This document shows, in pieces, positions 37,124-46,190 of a stretch of 64,000 bases of DNA. The position numbers were made by a program, and so were the translations under genes. This stretch comes from Anaerolineales bacterium (GTDB lineage Bacteria > Chloroflexota > Anaerolineae > Anaerolineales > RBG-16-64-43), in contig JAFGKK010000131.1 of NCBI GenBank assembly GCA_016928575.1, positions 42,351-106,350 of the forward strand, given 5' to 3'. The notes below the pieces were generated by a model. The model worked only from the letters and a program-made list of their open reading frames with translations. It ran no database searches and was not told the DNA's origin. Position 1 is the first letter of the stretch. The number at the start of each line of letters is the position of its first letter.

Positions 37124-37909
37124 ATGGATTTCGACAGCGCGCTTCAGGTAAACACTCCGGAGAATGTCGCCCTGGAATACCCGTTGGCCGGGATTGGGTC
37201 GCGGTTCCTCGCCTCCCTGGCGGATCATCTATTGTTAGCCGGTATCCTCTTGGTTGTCAATACGGTTGTGGCGTTCGCGGTCTTTTTGGCATTCCGCGAA
37301 TCCGCCGTGGACAACGGGGAAATCCCGAATTGGATATATTGGGCGTTCGCCGCCCTCGGCCTCGTTTCGTTCGCGGTGCAGCACGGTTATTTCATCTTCT
37401 TTGAAATCCTCTGGAACGGGCAAACCCCGGGCAAGCGCGCGCTTCGCTTGCGGGTTGTGCGGTCTACCGGGCTTCCGATTTCCGCCGCGGAAGCGGTGAT
37501 CCGCAACGTGGTCCGCATCATCGATTCCATGCCGCTGGGGTACGGGGTCGGGCTGGTGTCGATGTTCCTGGATCCGCACTGCCGCCGGCTGGGCGATTTT
37601 GCGGCGGGGACTTTGGTCGTTTGTGAACATGCGGGCGTAACGCTGGCGAGTCTGTTTCCGGTCCGGGAAAAAACCTTCGGCGGGGCGCCGCCGGCCGGAT
37701 TTCCTCTGGAGCGGCTCTCGGACGACGAGAAAATCCTGATTGCGGATTTTTTGGCGCGGAGGGATTCGATGGCGAACCGGAAGGATTTGGCGGCCGTTCT
37801 CCTGGAAGGGATCTGCCGCCGTTTGGATCGGGTTCTGCCGGACAATGAAAAAGCGGATCCCGAGGCGGTTCTGGAGGGCATGTCCCGGGCGTTGAAGGAT
37901 AAACAATAA
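37124..37909 (+). CDS. RDD family membrane protein
   Basis: 261 residues. The RDD domain has three or four membrane helices with GSRFLASLADHLLLAGILLVV (R and D of the name motif), WNGQTPGKRALRLRVV and a cytoplasmic C-terminal tail of about 90 residues. RDD proteins are small transporters or membrane scaffolds of mostly unknown role and are standard members of this MoxR cluster. The start at 37124 follows GAGG at a distance of 6 bp. Confidence 0.88.
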   Translation: MDFDSALQVNTPENVALEYPLAGIGSRFLASLADHLLLAGILLVVNTVVAFAVFLAFRESAVDNGEIPNWIYWAFAALGLVSFAVQHGYFIFFEILWNGQTPGKRALRLRVVRSTGLPISAAEAVIRNVVRIIDSMPLGYGVGLVSMFLDPHCRRLGDFAAGTLVVCEHAGVTLASLFPVREKTFGGAPPAGFPLERLSDDEKILIADFLARRDSMANRKDLAAVLLEGICRRLDRVLPDNEKADPEAVLEGMSRALKDKQ

Positions 37910-38039
37910 GCCGGAGGGATTCGCGGCCGGAAGGGAAGTTTTGCGGAGCCTTTTTCCCGCGCAACGTTTTTCCTTTGGATGCCGACCGGCCGTTCGGCGG
38001 AATCCGATCCTCATCGCGAAAACGCTTCACGGCCGTTGG

Positions 38040-38068
38040 TTACCGAATCCGGGAATCGATGCTATTAT
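38040..38068 (+). promoter_or_regulatory. Probable promoter of the PfkB kinase gene
   Basis: TTACCG and TATTAT are separated by 17 bp. The predicted start would be about 50 bases before the GTG start codon. Moderate match. Confidence 0.45.
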
Positions 38069-38127
38069 GATTCTGCGGGATTGTGCGGATCCGGCGGGAA
38101 TGTCCGCCCAAGGTTCCGGAGGAAAGC

Positions 38128-39069
38128 GTGGAGGAGTCGGAAGAACGCGGTTCCGTCTTGGTGATCGGCGCCGCCGGCCTGGATATGGTCGGCAGGCTGT
38201 CCGGCGAATCGGAGGAGGGCACCTCCACGCCGGCCCGCATCCGGGTGGGCTTCGGGGGTGTGGCCCGCAACGTGGCCGAGAACCTCGCCCGGCTGAGCCA
38301 GCCATGCTCGTTGCTTTCCGCCGTCGGCGAGGATGTCTCGGGGCGCGCGCTGGTCGGCGTCTTAACGGAAGCGGGCGTGGATGTCTCCGCCTTGCGGATC
38401 CTGCCCGGACAAACCACCGGGGCGTATCTGGCGGTGATCGATTCCCAAGGGCGGCTGCGGACCGCGCTCGACGATATGGCCGTCTTAAGAGCGATCACTC
38501 CGGAATCGCTGAAGGAAGCGGAGCCGCTGTTCCGCTCCGCGCGGATGGTGTTCCTCGACGCCAACCTGTCCAACGATGCGATCGCCGAAGTCTTCCGTAT
38601 GGCTCAAGCGGCCGGAGTCCCTCTCAGCGCGGATCCCACCTCGCGGCACTTGGCGGCGCGGCTGGCGCCGTACCTAAACCGGCTCCAGCTGATCACCCCC
38701 AATGTGCTCGAAGCCGAAATCCTGCTTGGCCGCCGGATCCCGCCCGGAGATCCCGCCGATGCAGTCCTGGCGGCGCAGGAATTGTCCGCGCGCGGAGTCT
38801 GCATCGCGCTGATCTCGTTGGCCGAGTTCGGAGTCGCCTATGCCACCCGCGAGAGGCGCGGGCATTTCCCCGCGTTGCGCACGACGATCGTGGATCCGAC
38901 CGGGGCTGGCGACGCCCTGACCGCCGCCGTGCTGTTCGCCATCCTCAACGACATCCCCTTGGACGAGGCCGTCCGCCTGGGGATCTCGGCCGCCTCGCTC
39001 ACCCTGCGATCGCGCCAAACCGTGGTGCCGGATTTGTCGCTGGAGAGGTTGTACGAGGAGATTATGTAG
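38128..39069 (+). CDS. PfkB family carbohydrate or nucleoside kinase
   Basis: 313 residues. Ribokinase-fold kinase: the N-terminal VLVIGAAGLDMVGRL, the GG signature VGFGGVARNVAENLARL, and the C-terminal catalytic signature DPTGAGDALTAAVL with the conserved Asp. The overall pattern is closest to pseudouridine kinase or similar PfkB members, but substrate specificity cannot be fixed from sequence. The GTG at 38128 is preferred: GGAGGAAA is at the right distance, while the ATG at 38083 has none and leads through a charged low-complexity stretch. Confidence 0.85.
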   Translation: MEESEERGSVLVIGAAGLDMVGRLSGESEEGTSTPARIRVGFGGVARNVAENLARLSQPCSLLSAVGEDVSGRALVGVLTEAGVDVSALRILPGQTTGAYLAVIDSQGRLRTALDDMAVLRAITPESLKEAEPLFRSARMVFLDANLSNDAIAEVFRMAQAAGVPLSADPTSRHLAARLAPYLNRLQLITPNVLEAEILLGRRIPPGDPADAVLAAQELSARGVCIALISLAEFGVAYATRERRGHFPALRTTIVDPTGAGDALTAAVLFAILNDIPLDEAVRLGISAASLTLRSRQTVVPDLSLERLYEEIM

Positions 39070-39365
39070 GCGTCCCGGGCTCGTCCCCCTTCACTCGATG
39101 GGCCGAGTTGGTAAACAAAGGACTGTGCGGCTTCCGCCCTTATTCTCTCCCCACTCCCCAACCCCTTGGCCCCTTTCTTCTCTCCTGGCTTGTGTCGGAA
39201 AAAGGAGAAAGGGATGGGGGAGAGAGGTGAGGATGGAACAGGGCGGAATTTCTTTTCGATGTGGAATGCGCTGAGGGGCAGAAAAAACCTTTGCCCGATC
39301 AACGCGAGGAAAAACCCTTTCGCGGCGTCCGGGCGGGCGAACGAAGGCGCGAAGGCGGCGCCGGA
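39070..39365. repeat. Intergenic region with imperfect palindrome
   Basis: Around 39146-39237, pyrimidine-rich CTCTCCCCACTCCCCAACCC and CCCTTTCTTCTCTCC face GGAGAAAGGGATGGGGGAGAG. Together they form a large imperfect hairpin of the same style as the other intergenic repeats here. No gene recognised. Confidence 0.5.
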
Positions 39366-40241
39366 TCAGGCTGTCGGCGAAGGGGTGAGGAGCTCGGGCT
39401 TCTTCGTCGGCGTCTCGGTCGGCGGGGGCTGGCGCGTGATTGAGGGTGTCGGCGTGCTGGTGGGCTCCGGGGGGTTGCCGGTGATCCAGAAAAGCCCGGA
39501 TTGCTTCCATTGCCCGCCGGTGAAGATCTGCACTTCATACGAGCCGTAGGGGAAAAAATCGGGCGCCATCGACCAGAAGGAGACTCCGATCCCTTCCGGC
39601 CCCCCGTACCAGGGGAAGGATTCCCAGCCGAACAACGACCCGTCCATATACCAGATCACGGTCAACTCCACGCCCTCGTTGACGTGTTTGTACGGGTACA
39701 CGACGTAAATCCTTTGGATCGGATTGGCGAAAGACGTTCCGGGGGAAACCGGCTGAAGATCGGGGGCGACGGCCTTGGCGAAGGTCAACGGCCCGATGTA
39801 CAAATCCGGATTGGGCGGCATGGTGCTGGTGAAGGATTGCGAGATATTAAAAGGAACGAACGGAGTCGGCGAGGGGGTCGGCGTGAAGGTCCGGCTGGCG
39901 GTCAGGGTGATCGTCGGCGGCAGGGTGCGCGAGGGCGTGAAAGTGATGGACGGCGTCAGGGTGGTGCTGGGCGTCAGGGTGGTCGAAGGGGTGGGGGTGA
40001 CCCACTGGAAAACGACCGGTGCGCCGAACAACCGAACGGTTCCGGCCAGGAGCAGCATCCCGAGGGCGACGGCCAGGAGGCGCCAGCCGGCAGCGGCGGT
40101 CTGCTGGCGGACGAGAAAAAACGGCTGGCGCGGCGCGCGCTGGAGCAGAAACACGCCCGCCAACACCACCAAAACCGCAATTCCGGCCAAGATTCCGGCG
40201 AGGAGCAGGAGGAACTGTTCGACCGACAGGTTTCCCGGCAA
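39366..40241 (-). CDS. Membrane-anchored protein with Thr/Pro linkers
   Basis: 291 residues. Two N-terminal membrane helices (about 8-32 and 50-70) are followed by a Thr/Ser/Pro-rich repeat linker (TPSTTLTPSTTLTPS). An extracytoplasmic beta domain of about 120 residues (IQRIYVVYPYKHVNEGVELTVIW) and a second Thr/Pro tail complete it. The globular domain resembles those that describe forces or displacements in Chloroflexota surface proteins, but I do not recognise it. Function unknown. Confidence 0.75.
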   Translation of the reverse strand: MPGNLSVEQFLLLLAGILAGIAVLVVLAGVFLLQRAPRQPFFLVRQQTAAAGWRLLAVALGMLLLAGTVRLFGAPVVFQWVTPTPSTTLTPSTTLTPSITFTPSRTLPPTITLTASRTFTPTPSPTPFVPFNISQSFTSTMPPNPDLYIGPLTFAKAVAPDLQPVSPGTSFANPIQRIYVVYPYKHVNEGVELTVIWYMDGSLFGWESFPWYGGPEGIGVSFWSMAPDFFPYGSYEVQIFTGGQWKQSGLFWITGNPPEPTSTPTPSITRQPPPTETPTKKPELLTPSPTA

Positions 40242-40338
40242 GGCGATCTCCTTCCCGGAGCATTATAGCAAAGACAATTCATTCTTCAGATAGGACGTCC
40301 GGCCGGGCGTTTTATAATGATATGAAGTCAACGAGGAC

Positions 40339-40433
40339 GTCATCCTGAGCGCCCGGACCGCGGGACTTTGCAGGCAAACGAAGGTTCAAGACAATGTCGG
40401 CGCGGATTCTTCGCTGGGCTCAGCCTGACGGGG
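40339..40433. repeat. Degenerate inverted repeat
   Basis: CGTCATCCTGAGC at 40339-40351 faces GCTCAGCCTGACGG near 40420-40433. This is the common GTCATCCTGAGC-type repetitive element, degenerate here, just upstream of the patatin gene. Confidence 0.5.
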
Positions 40434-40469
40434 TTTCGGCGGTTTCGTTTTTTTCTTGAGGAGGCGGAT

Positions 40470-41372
40470 ATGCTCGCCGTTGTTTTCAGCGGAGGAGGCA
40501 ATTACGGGGCGCTTGAGGCGGGAGCGCTGGAAGTCTTTTTGGAGGCGGGAATAAAACCGGGATTGTGGGCCGGAACCTCGGCCGGCGGATTGAACGCCAT
40601 CCATATGGCTTCCGATCCGACCGTGCAGGGGGCGCGCAAGCTCCAGGATCTTTGGCGCAAAGCCCGCCCCGTGCCGCAGGGGGGCGCCAGCGTATTCACC
40701 GCGGCGCGCCGGTTCGCCACGGGCGCCGAAAGCCTGTTTCCCAACGAGCCGATCGTGGAATTCTTCCGGGCGAATCTCCCGGAAGGATGCCAAACCTTCG
40801 GGGACGTCCATCGCCGGACCCGCCAGCGGGCGTTCGCCCTGGCGGTGGAATATCCCGGCAACGTGGTCCGGGTGTTCGGTGAACACCGCGAGGATCGGCT
40901 GCTCGACGGAGCGATGGCCACCTCCGCCCTGCCGCCGTATTTCCCCCCGTGGAAGGCGGGTTCGCGGCGCTACCTGGACGGCGCCCTGGCTGCCAATCTA
41001 CCCGTGCGGGTGGCGGTGGATTACGGTGCCGAGGAAATTTTGGCGTTGAACGTCGAGGGGTCCATCATCTACATTGAAGGCTCGGGGATCGTCAATGTTT
41101 CGGGTTTTGCGCTCGGAGCGATGGTCGCCCAATTGACGGCCCGCCAATTGGAGGTGGCCCGCCACGAAGGCGTGCGAGTGCATTTGCTCACCCTGGACGC
41201 GGGGCCGGTCCGGCCGTGGGATTTCACCCAAGCCGAAGCGTTGATCGAGCGGGGCCGGCAGATGGCGCGGAACTATCTGGCACAGAAAGAAAATAGAATC
41301 CCCCGCGGGGCGACTTGGCGCTGGCGGTTCCAAAGGCTGTTCGGCGGCCGGCCGCGCCCAAAACCGTGGTGA
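40470..41372 (+). CDS. Patatin-like phospholipase
   Basis: 300 residues. Ser-Asp catalytic dyad lipase: the oxyanion hole SGGGNYG (7-13), the nucleophile elbow GTSAG (Ser37) and the catalytic Asp in DGALAAN (about residue 170). No signal peptide, so probably cytoplasmic or membrane-peripheral. The start at 40470 follows GAGGAGG; an upstream in-frame extension consists of repeat sequence. Physiological lipid substrate unknown. Confidence 0.9.
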   Translation: MLAVVFSGGGNYGALEAGALEVFLEAGIKPGLWAGTSAGGLNAIHMASDPTVQGARKLQDLWRKARPVPQGGASVFTAARRFATGAESLFPNEPIVEFFRANLPEGCQTFGDVHRRTRQRAFALAVEYPGNVVRVFGEHREDRLLDGAMATSALPPYFPPWKAGSRRYLDGALAANLPVRVAVDYGAEEILALNVEGSIIYIEGSGIVNVSGFALGAMVAQLTARQLEVARHEGVRVHLLTLDAGPVRPWDFTQAEALIERGRQMARNYLAQKENRIPRGATWRWRFQRLFGGRPRPKPW

Positions 41373-41574
41373 TCCACTGGCCCATCACTCCGTTGACTCC
41401 CGGCTGACCGCGGCGTTTCGGCGATTGGGCGCATGATGCCGGACGGAACGGGCGTAACCTAAACACGGCCCGGCCGGATTCTGCAAGCGTCCGTGACCGT
41501 CCACCGCGTTCTGCGTATATCTCTTTGGAATCCGAAAGCTTTCCGCCCGCGGATCCGTCAAGGCCGGCATCCGC

Positions 41575-41602
41575 TTGCGCGGGCGGGGAACTCGCCTATA
41601 AT
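41575..41602 (+). promoter_or_regulatory. Promoter of the 41648-43323 gene pair
   Basis: The perfect -10 TATAAT is 16 bp after TTGCGC. The transcript would start about 40 bases before the first gene. Confidence 0.65.
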
Positions 41603-41647
41603 AAGGCGGCATACACCGTCGGATGTCTCGGAACCAAGGAGGCTCGC

Positions 41648-42199
41648 ATGTCAGACCTGTTCCAGAAAATTACAGACAGCCGCAATTTGATCGAAAAGAT
41701 CGGCGCGTTCATCCCCGGCTTCAAAGGCTACGTGGATCGGAATGCCCGCCGCGACGCGGACAAGCTCCTGCGCGAGACGGTGGCCACCCGCTTCGAACAG
41801 CAATGGTCGCGGGTATCGGAGCTTCAGCGCCAGATGATCCAGGAAGGCGGGATCGAATCGGTCGACGCCCTCGAGGCGGCCGCGGTCAAACTGCGGACGT
41901 TCATCGACCGCGTGCGCACCGCCCCCTACGGGTACGCGGGGTTCTTCGACGCGGTCAAGGTCAACGAACCGGAATTGATCCAACTGTATCAGTTCGACGC
42001 TTCCCTGCTCGACCGCGCGGTCCAGCTGGCCGCCGCGGTCGACAACGTCGCCGCTTCGGCGGGAACCGACGGGCTTCCGGCGGCGATCCGCAACGTGGCG
42101 ACCCTCGCCCAGGACGCGCTCGACGCCTTCCAGTCGCGCAGCGAACTGATTCTCGGTCCGAACGCGCCGGCGGCGGGAGCCGCACCGGCCAGCCAGTAA
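41648..42199 (+). CDS. Hypothetical helical protein preceding the SPFH gene
   Basis: 183 residues, mostly alpha-helical and charged, with no signal peptide or strong membrane segment. It ends in an Ala/Pro-rich tail. AAGGAGG precedes the ATG; longer in-frame starts would pass through the promoter. It is 74 bp upstream of the SPFH-domain gene under the same promoter, and the two share one terminator. The first 35 residues (ITDSRNLIEKIGAFIPGFKGY) look amphipathic and may contact the membrane. Function not recognised. Confidence 0.75.
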   Translation: MSDLFQKITDSRNLIEKIGAFIPGFKGYVDRNARRDADKLLRETVATRFEQQWSRVSELQRQMIQEGGIESVDALEAAAVKLRTFIDRVRTAPYGYAGFFDAVKVNEPELIQLYQFDASLLDRAVQLAAAVDNVAASAGTDGLPAAIRNVATLAQDALDAFQSRSELILGPNAPAAGAAPASQ

Positions 42200-42273
42200 G
42201 GATCCGTCAACCTTGCCGGCCGTGACGGCCGGTGTTTTGTGCGGGATTCCGATCCCCCACGGGAGAGAAGACC

Positions 42274-43323
42274 ATGGCAAGAATTTTCGATGTCGTCGAA
42301 TATCCGGATGAGATGCGGGATGAAATCGTGCACCGCTTTCCCGAAAGCGGGTACGGGGATTTCCGAATCGGTTCGCAGGTGATCGTCCGCGAGGCGCAAT
42401 CGGCGGTCTTCTTCCGCGACGGCCGGGCGCTGGACACCTTCAAGGCCGGACGCCACACCATCACCACCGCCAACGTGCCCTACCTGATCGACCTGATCGG
42501 CAAGGCCTTCAACGACCGCACCCCCTTCACGGCCGAGGTGTACTTCGTCTCGATGCGCGAATTCGCCGACCAGAAGTGGGGCACCGCCCAGCCGATCATC
42601 ATCCGCAACCCCGGCATGGGCTTGGGGGTGGCGCTGATGCAGGGCTACGGCTCCTACTCGTTCCAGATGGCCAATCCCCAGCAGTTCGTGTCGCAGATCG
42701 TCGGGACCACCGGCGCCTATTCCACCGCCGACATCCAGGGCCGTCTGCGCGCGATCCTGCTTTCCAAACTGGCGGACCTGCTCGGCGAGACGGCGGCCAA
42801 GAAGGACGTGCCCTCGCTGATCGGGTTGACCGAGGAGCTCGGCGCCGGAGTCCGCGCTAAAGCCCAGGACGATTTCCAGGCGGTTGGCTTGACGCTGAAG
42901 CAGTTCTACATCGAAAGCCTCAAGCCTTCGGAGAAGAGCGCCGAGGAGCTGCGGGCGATGGGCATGCTCGATATGGCCACCTACACCCAGTTGCAGGCGG
43001 CCGACGCGATGCGTGACGCGGCCAAGAACCCGGCCGGCGGAGCCGGCCTGACCGCCGGCATCGGCGCCGGGATGAGCATCGGCCAGGTGATGGGCGAGGC
43101 GCTGAAGCAGGGCGCTTCCGCCAAGAATCTGGCGGGCGGAGCGGCCGCCGCCGCCGCCGCGGCGATGCCGGACGTGATGACCCCCTCCGACGTGGCCCAA
43201 ATCCTCAAGGTCAGCGAAGAGGACGTCGTCGAGCTGATCAAGGGCAAGGAGCTGAAGGCCAAGAAGATCGGCAAAGGCTACCGGATCGGCAAAGCTGCAC
43301 TCGAGGAATACCTGAGCAAGTAG
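42274..43323 (+). CDS. SPFH-domain protein with C-terminal excisionase-type helix-turn-helix
   Basis: 349 residues. The first 230 form an SPFH/band 7 domain of the virion-core-like (YdjI) type (SQVIVREAQSAVFFRDGRA, AEVYFVSMREF). An Ala/Gly-rich linker follows. The last 47 residues form a MerR/excisionase-like winged helix (MTPSDVAQILKVSEEDVVEL ... GYRIGKAALEEYL). SPFH proteins form membrane-associated oligomers; the DNA-binding-like module is used elsewhere in anti-phage or stress proteins and for peptide recognition. The start follows GGGAGAGAAG. Confidence 0.87.
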   Translation: MARIFDVVEYPDEMRDEIVHRFPESGYGDFRIGSQVIVREAQSAVFFRDGRALDTFKAGRHTITTANVPYLIDLIGKAFNDRTPFTAEVYFVSMREFADQKWGTAQPIIIRNPGMGLGVALMQGYGSYSFQMANPQQFVSQIVGTTGAYSTADIQGRLRAILLSKLADLLGETAAKKDVPSLIGLTEELGAGVRAKAQDDFQAVGLTLKQFYIESLKPSEKSAEELRAMGMLDMATYTQLQAADAMRDAAKNPAGGAGLTAGIGAGMSIGQVMGEALKQGASAKNLAGGAAAAAAAAMPDVMTPSDVAQILKVSEEDVVELIKGKELKAKKIGKGYRIGKAALEEYLSK

Positions 43324-43343
43324 CTTTCCCTTATAAATGCATG

Positions 43344-43378
43344 AGGCTCCTTCGCTTTCGAAGGAGCCTTTTTTTTAT
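43344..43378 (+). terminator. Rho-independent terminator of the SPFH operon
   Basis: The stem GGCTCCTTCG/CGAAGGAGCC is followed by eight T residues, 20 bp after the stop codon. Confidence 0.92.
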
Positions 43379-43384
43379 TTCTAC

Positions 43385-43492
43385 TCGGCCTCCCCCGCAT
43401 CCGCCCTTCGGGAGGATGGGATGAGGGGGGGAGAATTGGATGGTTTATCGACGGTTTTTCAATCCTTGCATCGGGCTGAGCAGAAGCCTTTT
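43385..43492 (+). repeat. Dispersed palindromic repeat, shortened copy 2
   Basis: Contains CCCCGCATCCGCCCTTCGGG, GGATGGGATGAGGGGG and the tail TTTTTCAATCCTTGCATCGG, matching the ends of the copies at 18755-18935 and 63565-63815 but lacking most of the middle. Confidence 0.7.
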
Positions 43493-43589
43493 TTTTTTCG
43501 TCCGCTCAGCCCGAGGATCGTCATGCCGGAACGGATTTGGCCGGCCTCCAACATTCTCAACAACCATTGGGTTCCGGCTGTGAGCACCT

Positions 43590-43745
43590 CAGCTTTCCTC
43601 GCTTCCCGAGAGCAGGCGCGAGGGTGGGCGCCGGGGTGACGAACCCAACCTGAACCCCGGGGACGGAGCTTGGAAGATTCTCCCGCAACTCGAATGGCGG
43701 CGACCTGGGATGGGGGAAACCGCCTGAGCGGGTACGCCTTTTTTA
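43590..43745 (+). ncRNA. Possible structured transcript of unknown type
   Basis: An intergenic stretch with several potential stems (CGGGGT ... ACCCCG, CCGC CTGA GCGG) that ends in GGTACGCC followed by six T residues. It lies between convergent genes, so it is not a leader of a plus-strand gene. I could not match it to RNase P, SRP, tmRNA, 6S or a riboswitch. It could equally be a decayed repeat. Confidence 0.25.
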
Positions 43746-43771
43746 TGTGACGAAGGCGGGGCTGGGGTGGG

Positions 43772-44530
43772 TTAAGCGGGCGCCGGCCTCCGGCGTAGAA
43801 CGCTGAATGCGAGCACCGCCAGAACCAAAACGGCTGTGACCAAGGATCCGATCACCAGCGTCGGAAAGGCCGACTGCTTGACGGCGATCCCCGCCAGCGC
43901 CCAGACGATGACCAGGTTGTAGGCGATGTCGCGCCGGGTCAGGCTCACCCAGCCGGCGATCGCCAGCACCGCGGCGAACAGGATCAGCGCCCAGGTCTGC
44001 CCGTCGATGCCGAAGCCGTCCCATTCCCAGTAGTAGAGCAGGTCGGTGACGTTCGCGATCGCGGCGACCGTGATCCATCCGAGGTAGATGCTGAAGGGTA
44101 CGCGCGTCCACCACGTCTCGGCGCGCGGGACCCGGGTTTTTCCGATCTCGAGGTTCAGGTAGATTGCAATCAGCGCCGCCAGCAACACAAGCATGAAGAC
44201 CAGGGTCAGCGGGAACTGCTGGTAGTGCCATGCGAACAGCCAGGCGATGTTCGCCAGACTGCCGACGACGAACGGGTATCCGATCTTGCGCAGGCGGGGA
44301 TTATCGCGCTGGGCGGGAAGCGCCTGGTACACGGCGTAGGCGATCAGCCCGAGGTAGATCAGCCCCCAAATCGAAAACACATAGCCCGCCGGAACGAAAT
44401 ACACATCGAATTGGTCCGACACTTGGCCGGTGGTCACGCCGCCCAGGGGCAGCGCATTGGCCAAAAAGTTGACGGCCAGCGTGGCGGCCACGGCCAGCGC
44501 AACCGCGACTTGCCGAATAGTATCTTTCAT
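43772..44530 (-). CDS. TspO/MBR-like tryptophan-rich sensory protein
   Basis: 252 residues with about seven membrane helices. Conserved blocks include PAGYVFSIWGLIYLGLIAYAV, NIAWLFAWHYQQFPLTLV and RVPFSIYLGWITVA, typical of the longer bacterial TspO relatives. TspO proteins bind porphyrins or cholesterol-like ligands and influence stress responses; the ligand here is unknown. The start at 44530 follows GGGAGGG. It is a single gene, downstream of the gcv genes on the same strand. Confidence 0.85.
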   Translation of the reverse strand: MKDTIRQVAVALAVAATLAVNFLANALPLGGVTTGQVSDQFDVYFVPAGYVFSIWGLIYLGLIAYAVYQALPAQRDNPRLRKIGYPFVVGSLANIAWLFAWHYQQFPLTLVFMLVLLAALIAIYLNLEIGKTRVPRAETWWTRVPFSIYLGWITVAAIANVTDLLYYWEWDGFGIDGQTWALILFAAVLAIAGWVSLTRRDIAYNLVIVWALAGIAVKQSAFPTLVIGSLVTAVLVLAVLAFSVLRRRPAPA

Positions 44531-44728
44531 GGAGCCCTCCCGTTGGAGGCATGGCTGGCCGGCTGTCTCCCAAACACCCGCCTCCGCGGGGCGGATCCGG
44601 GTTTCCATGCCATGTGAAATTGGATGCCGTCCGCGGGGAAAGGTGACAGCTGCTTATGGGGGCGGGTGGCCGCGCCGCTCCGGCCGGTTTTTCCGGATCC
44701 CCGTGCGGCACGGAATGCGAAGAGGGGG

Positions 44729-46180
44729 TCAGAGCTTCCCCGTCAACACCGGCTGTTTGGCGGCGCGGACTTCGTCGAGGCGGCCGACCGGCGCGTGGTG
44801 CGGGGCTTCGTGCAGCAATTGCGGATCGCTCCGGGCCTCGGCGGCGATTTTCTTCATCGCCTCGGCGAACGCGTCGAGCGTCTGCTTGCTCTCGGTTTCG
44901 GTCGGCTCGATCATCAGCGCGTCGTGCACGATCAGCGGGAACATCACCGTCGGGGGGTGCACGCCGTAGTCCATCAATCGCTTGGCGACGTCGACCGCGC
45001 GGATCCCCGGCGCGTCCGCCCAGCACCCTTCGGCGACGAACTCGTGCATGCAGATCCGGTCGTAGGGAACGGCGTAAGCGCCTTTCAGCAGGGTTCGGAG
45101 GTAGTTGGCGTTCAGGACGGCGGTCTCGGCCACCCGCCGCAGCCCCTCGGCGCCGAGCATGCGGATGTAGGCGGCGGCGCGGACCAGGACGCCGAAGTTG
45201 CCGTGGAAGGCGCGCATCCGGCCGATGCTCTTCTGCGGATCGCGAAATCCGTACAATGGGGGTTCCTCCTCGCCGCCCGGATCGAGAATCGCAACGACCG
45301 GCGCGGGCAGGAACTCGGTCAGTTTTTCGGATACGCCCACCGGGCCGGAGCCCGGACCGCCGCCGCCGTGCGGGGTGGAGAAGGTCTTGTGCAGGTTGAA
45401 ATGCATCACGTCGAATCCGAGGTCGCCCGGCCGGACGATCCCGAGCAGCGGGTTGAGGTTGGCACCGTCTCCGTACAACAGCCCGCCGCAGTTGTGGACT
45501 GCGTCAGCCACCTCCAGCACGTTCTCCTCGAACAATCCAAGGGTGTTCGGATTGGTGAGCATCAGCCCGGCGACGGTGGAATCGCACGCCTTGCGCAGTT
45601 CGGCGAGGTCGATGTTGCCGCGCCGGTCGGACGGCACCTCCACCGCCTCCATCCCGGCCATCGACACCGAGGCGGGGTTGGTTCCGTGGGCGGAGTTGGG
45701 GATCAGCATCCGGCGGCGGTTCCGTTCGCCGCGGTCGAGATGGTAGGCGCGGATCATCAGCGCGCCGGTCAGCTCGCCGTGGGCGCCGGCCGCCGGCTGC
45801 AGGGAAACCGCCGCCAACCCGCTGATCTCGCCCAGCCAGGACTGCAGATGGTACATCAGGGAGAGGCATCCTTGCATGCTTTCCGGATTCTGCAGGGGGT
45901 GGACAAACGCGAATCCCGGAAGGCGCGCGGCGTCCTCGTTGATTTTGGGGTTGTATTTCATCGTGCACGAGCCCAGGGGGTAGAAGCCCTTGTCGACCGC
46001 GTAGTTCATCTGCGAGAGGCGCAGGAAATGCCGGACGACGTCGGCTTCCGACAGCTCGGGCAGCGGCAGGTCCTTGCGAATCAGCGACGGGGGCAGGGTG
46101 GAGGGATCCACGTCGAGGGCGGGCAGGCTCACTCCGCTGCGCCCCGGCGCAGAAAGTTCGTATACCGTCGGCTCGGTCAT
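44729..46180 (-). CDS. gcvPB: Glycine dehydrogenase (decarboxylating) subunit 2
   Basis: 483 residues. The C-terminal half of the P protein of the glycine cleavage system. It contains the PLP-lysine motif FNLHKTFSTPHGGGGPGSGP and MIRAYHLDRGERNRRRMLIPNSAHGTNPAS shortly before. It decarboxylates glycine and passes the aminomethyl group to GcvH as a heterotetramer with GcvPA. It starts 10 bp after the gcvPA stop. Split P proteins are usual in Chloroflexota, Firmicutes and archaea. Confidence 0.95.
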   Translation of the reverse strand: MTEPTVYELSAPGRSGVSLPALDVDPSTLPPSLIRKDLPLPELSEADVVRHFLRLSQMNYAVDKGFYPLGSCTMKYNPKINEDAARLPGFAFVHPLQNPESMQGCLSLMYHLQSWLGEISGLAAVSLQPAAGAHGELTGALMIRAYHLDRGERNRRRMLIPNSAHGTNPASVSMAGMEAVEVPSDRRGNIDLAELRKACDSTVAGLMLTNPNTLGLFEENVLEVADAVHNCGGLLYGDGANLNPLLGIVRPGDLGFDVMHFNLHKTFSTPHGGGGPGSGPVGVSEKLTEFLPAPVVAILDPGGEEEPPLYGFRDPQKSIGRMRAFHGNFGVLVRAAAYIRMLGAEGLRRVAETAVLNANYLRTLLKGAYAVPYDRICMHEFVAEGCWADAPGIRAVDVAKRLMDYGVHPPTVMFPLIVHDALMIEPTETESKQTLDAFAEAMKKIAAEARSDPQLLHEAPHHAPVGRLDEVRAAKQPVLTGKL

Positions 46181-46190
46181 GGCATCCGCC

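Noticed and set aside
43590..43745. Cobalamin or c-di-AMP riboswitch
   Set aside because: A few short words resemble these classes (CCCGCAACT, GGGGTGA) but the conserved order is absent and no downstream gene follows on that strand.
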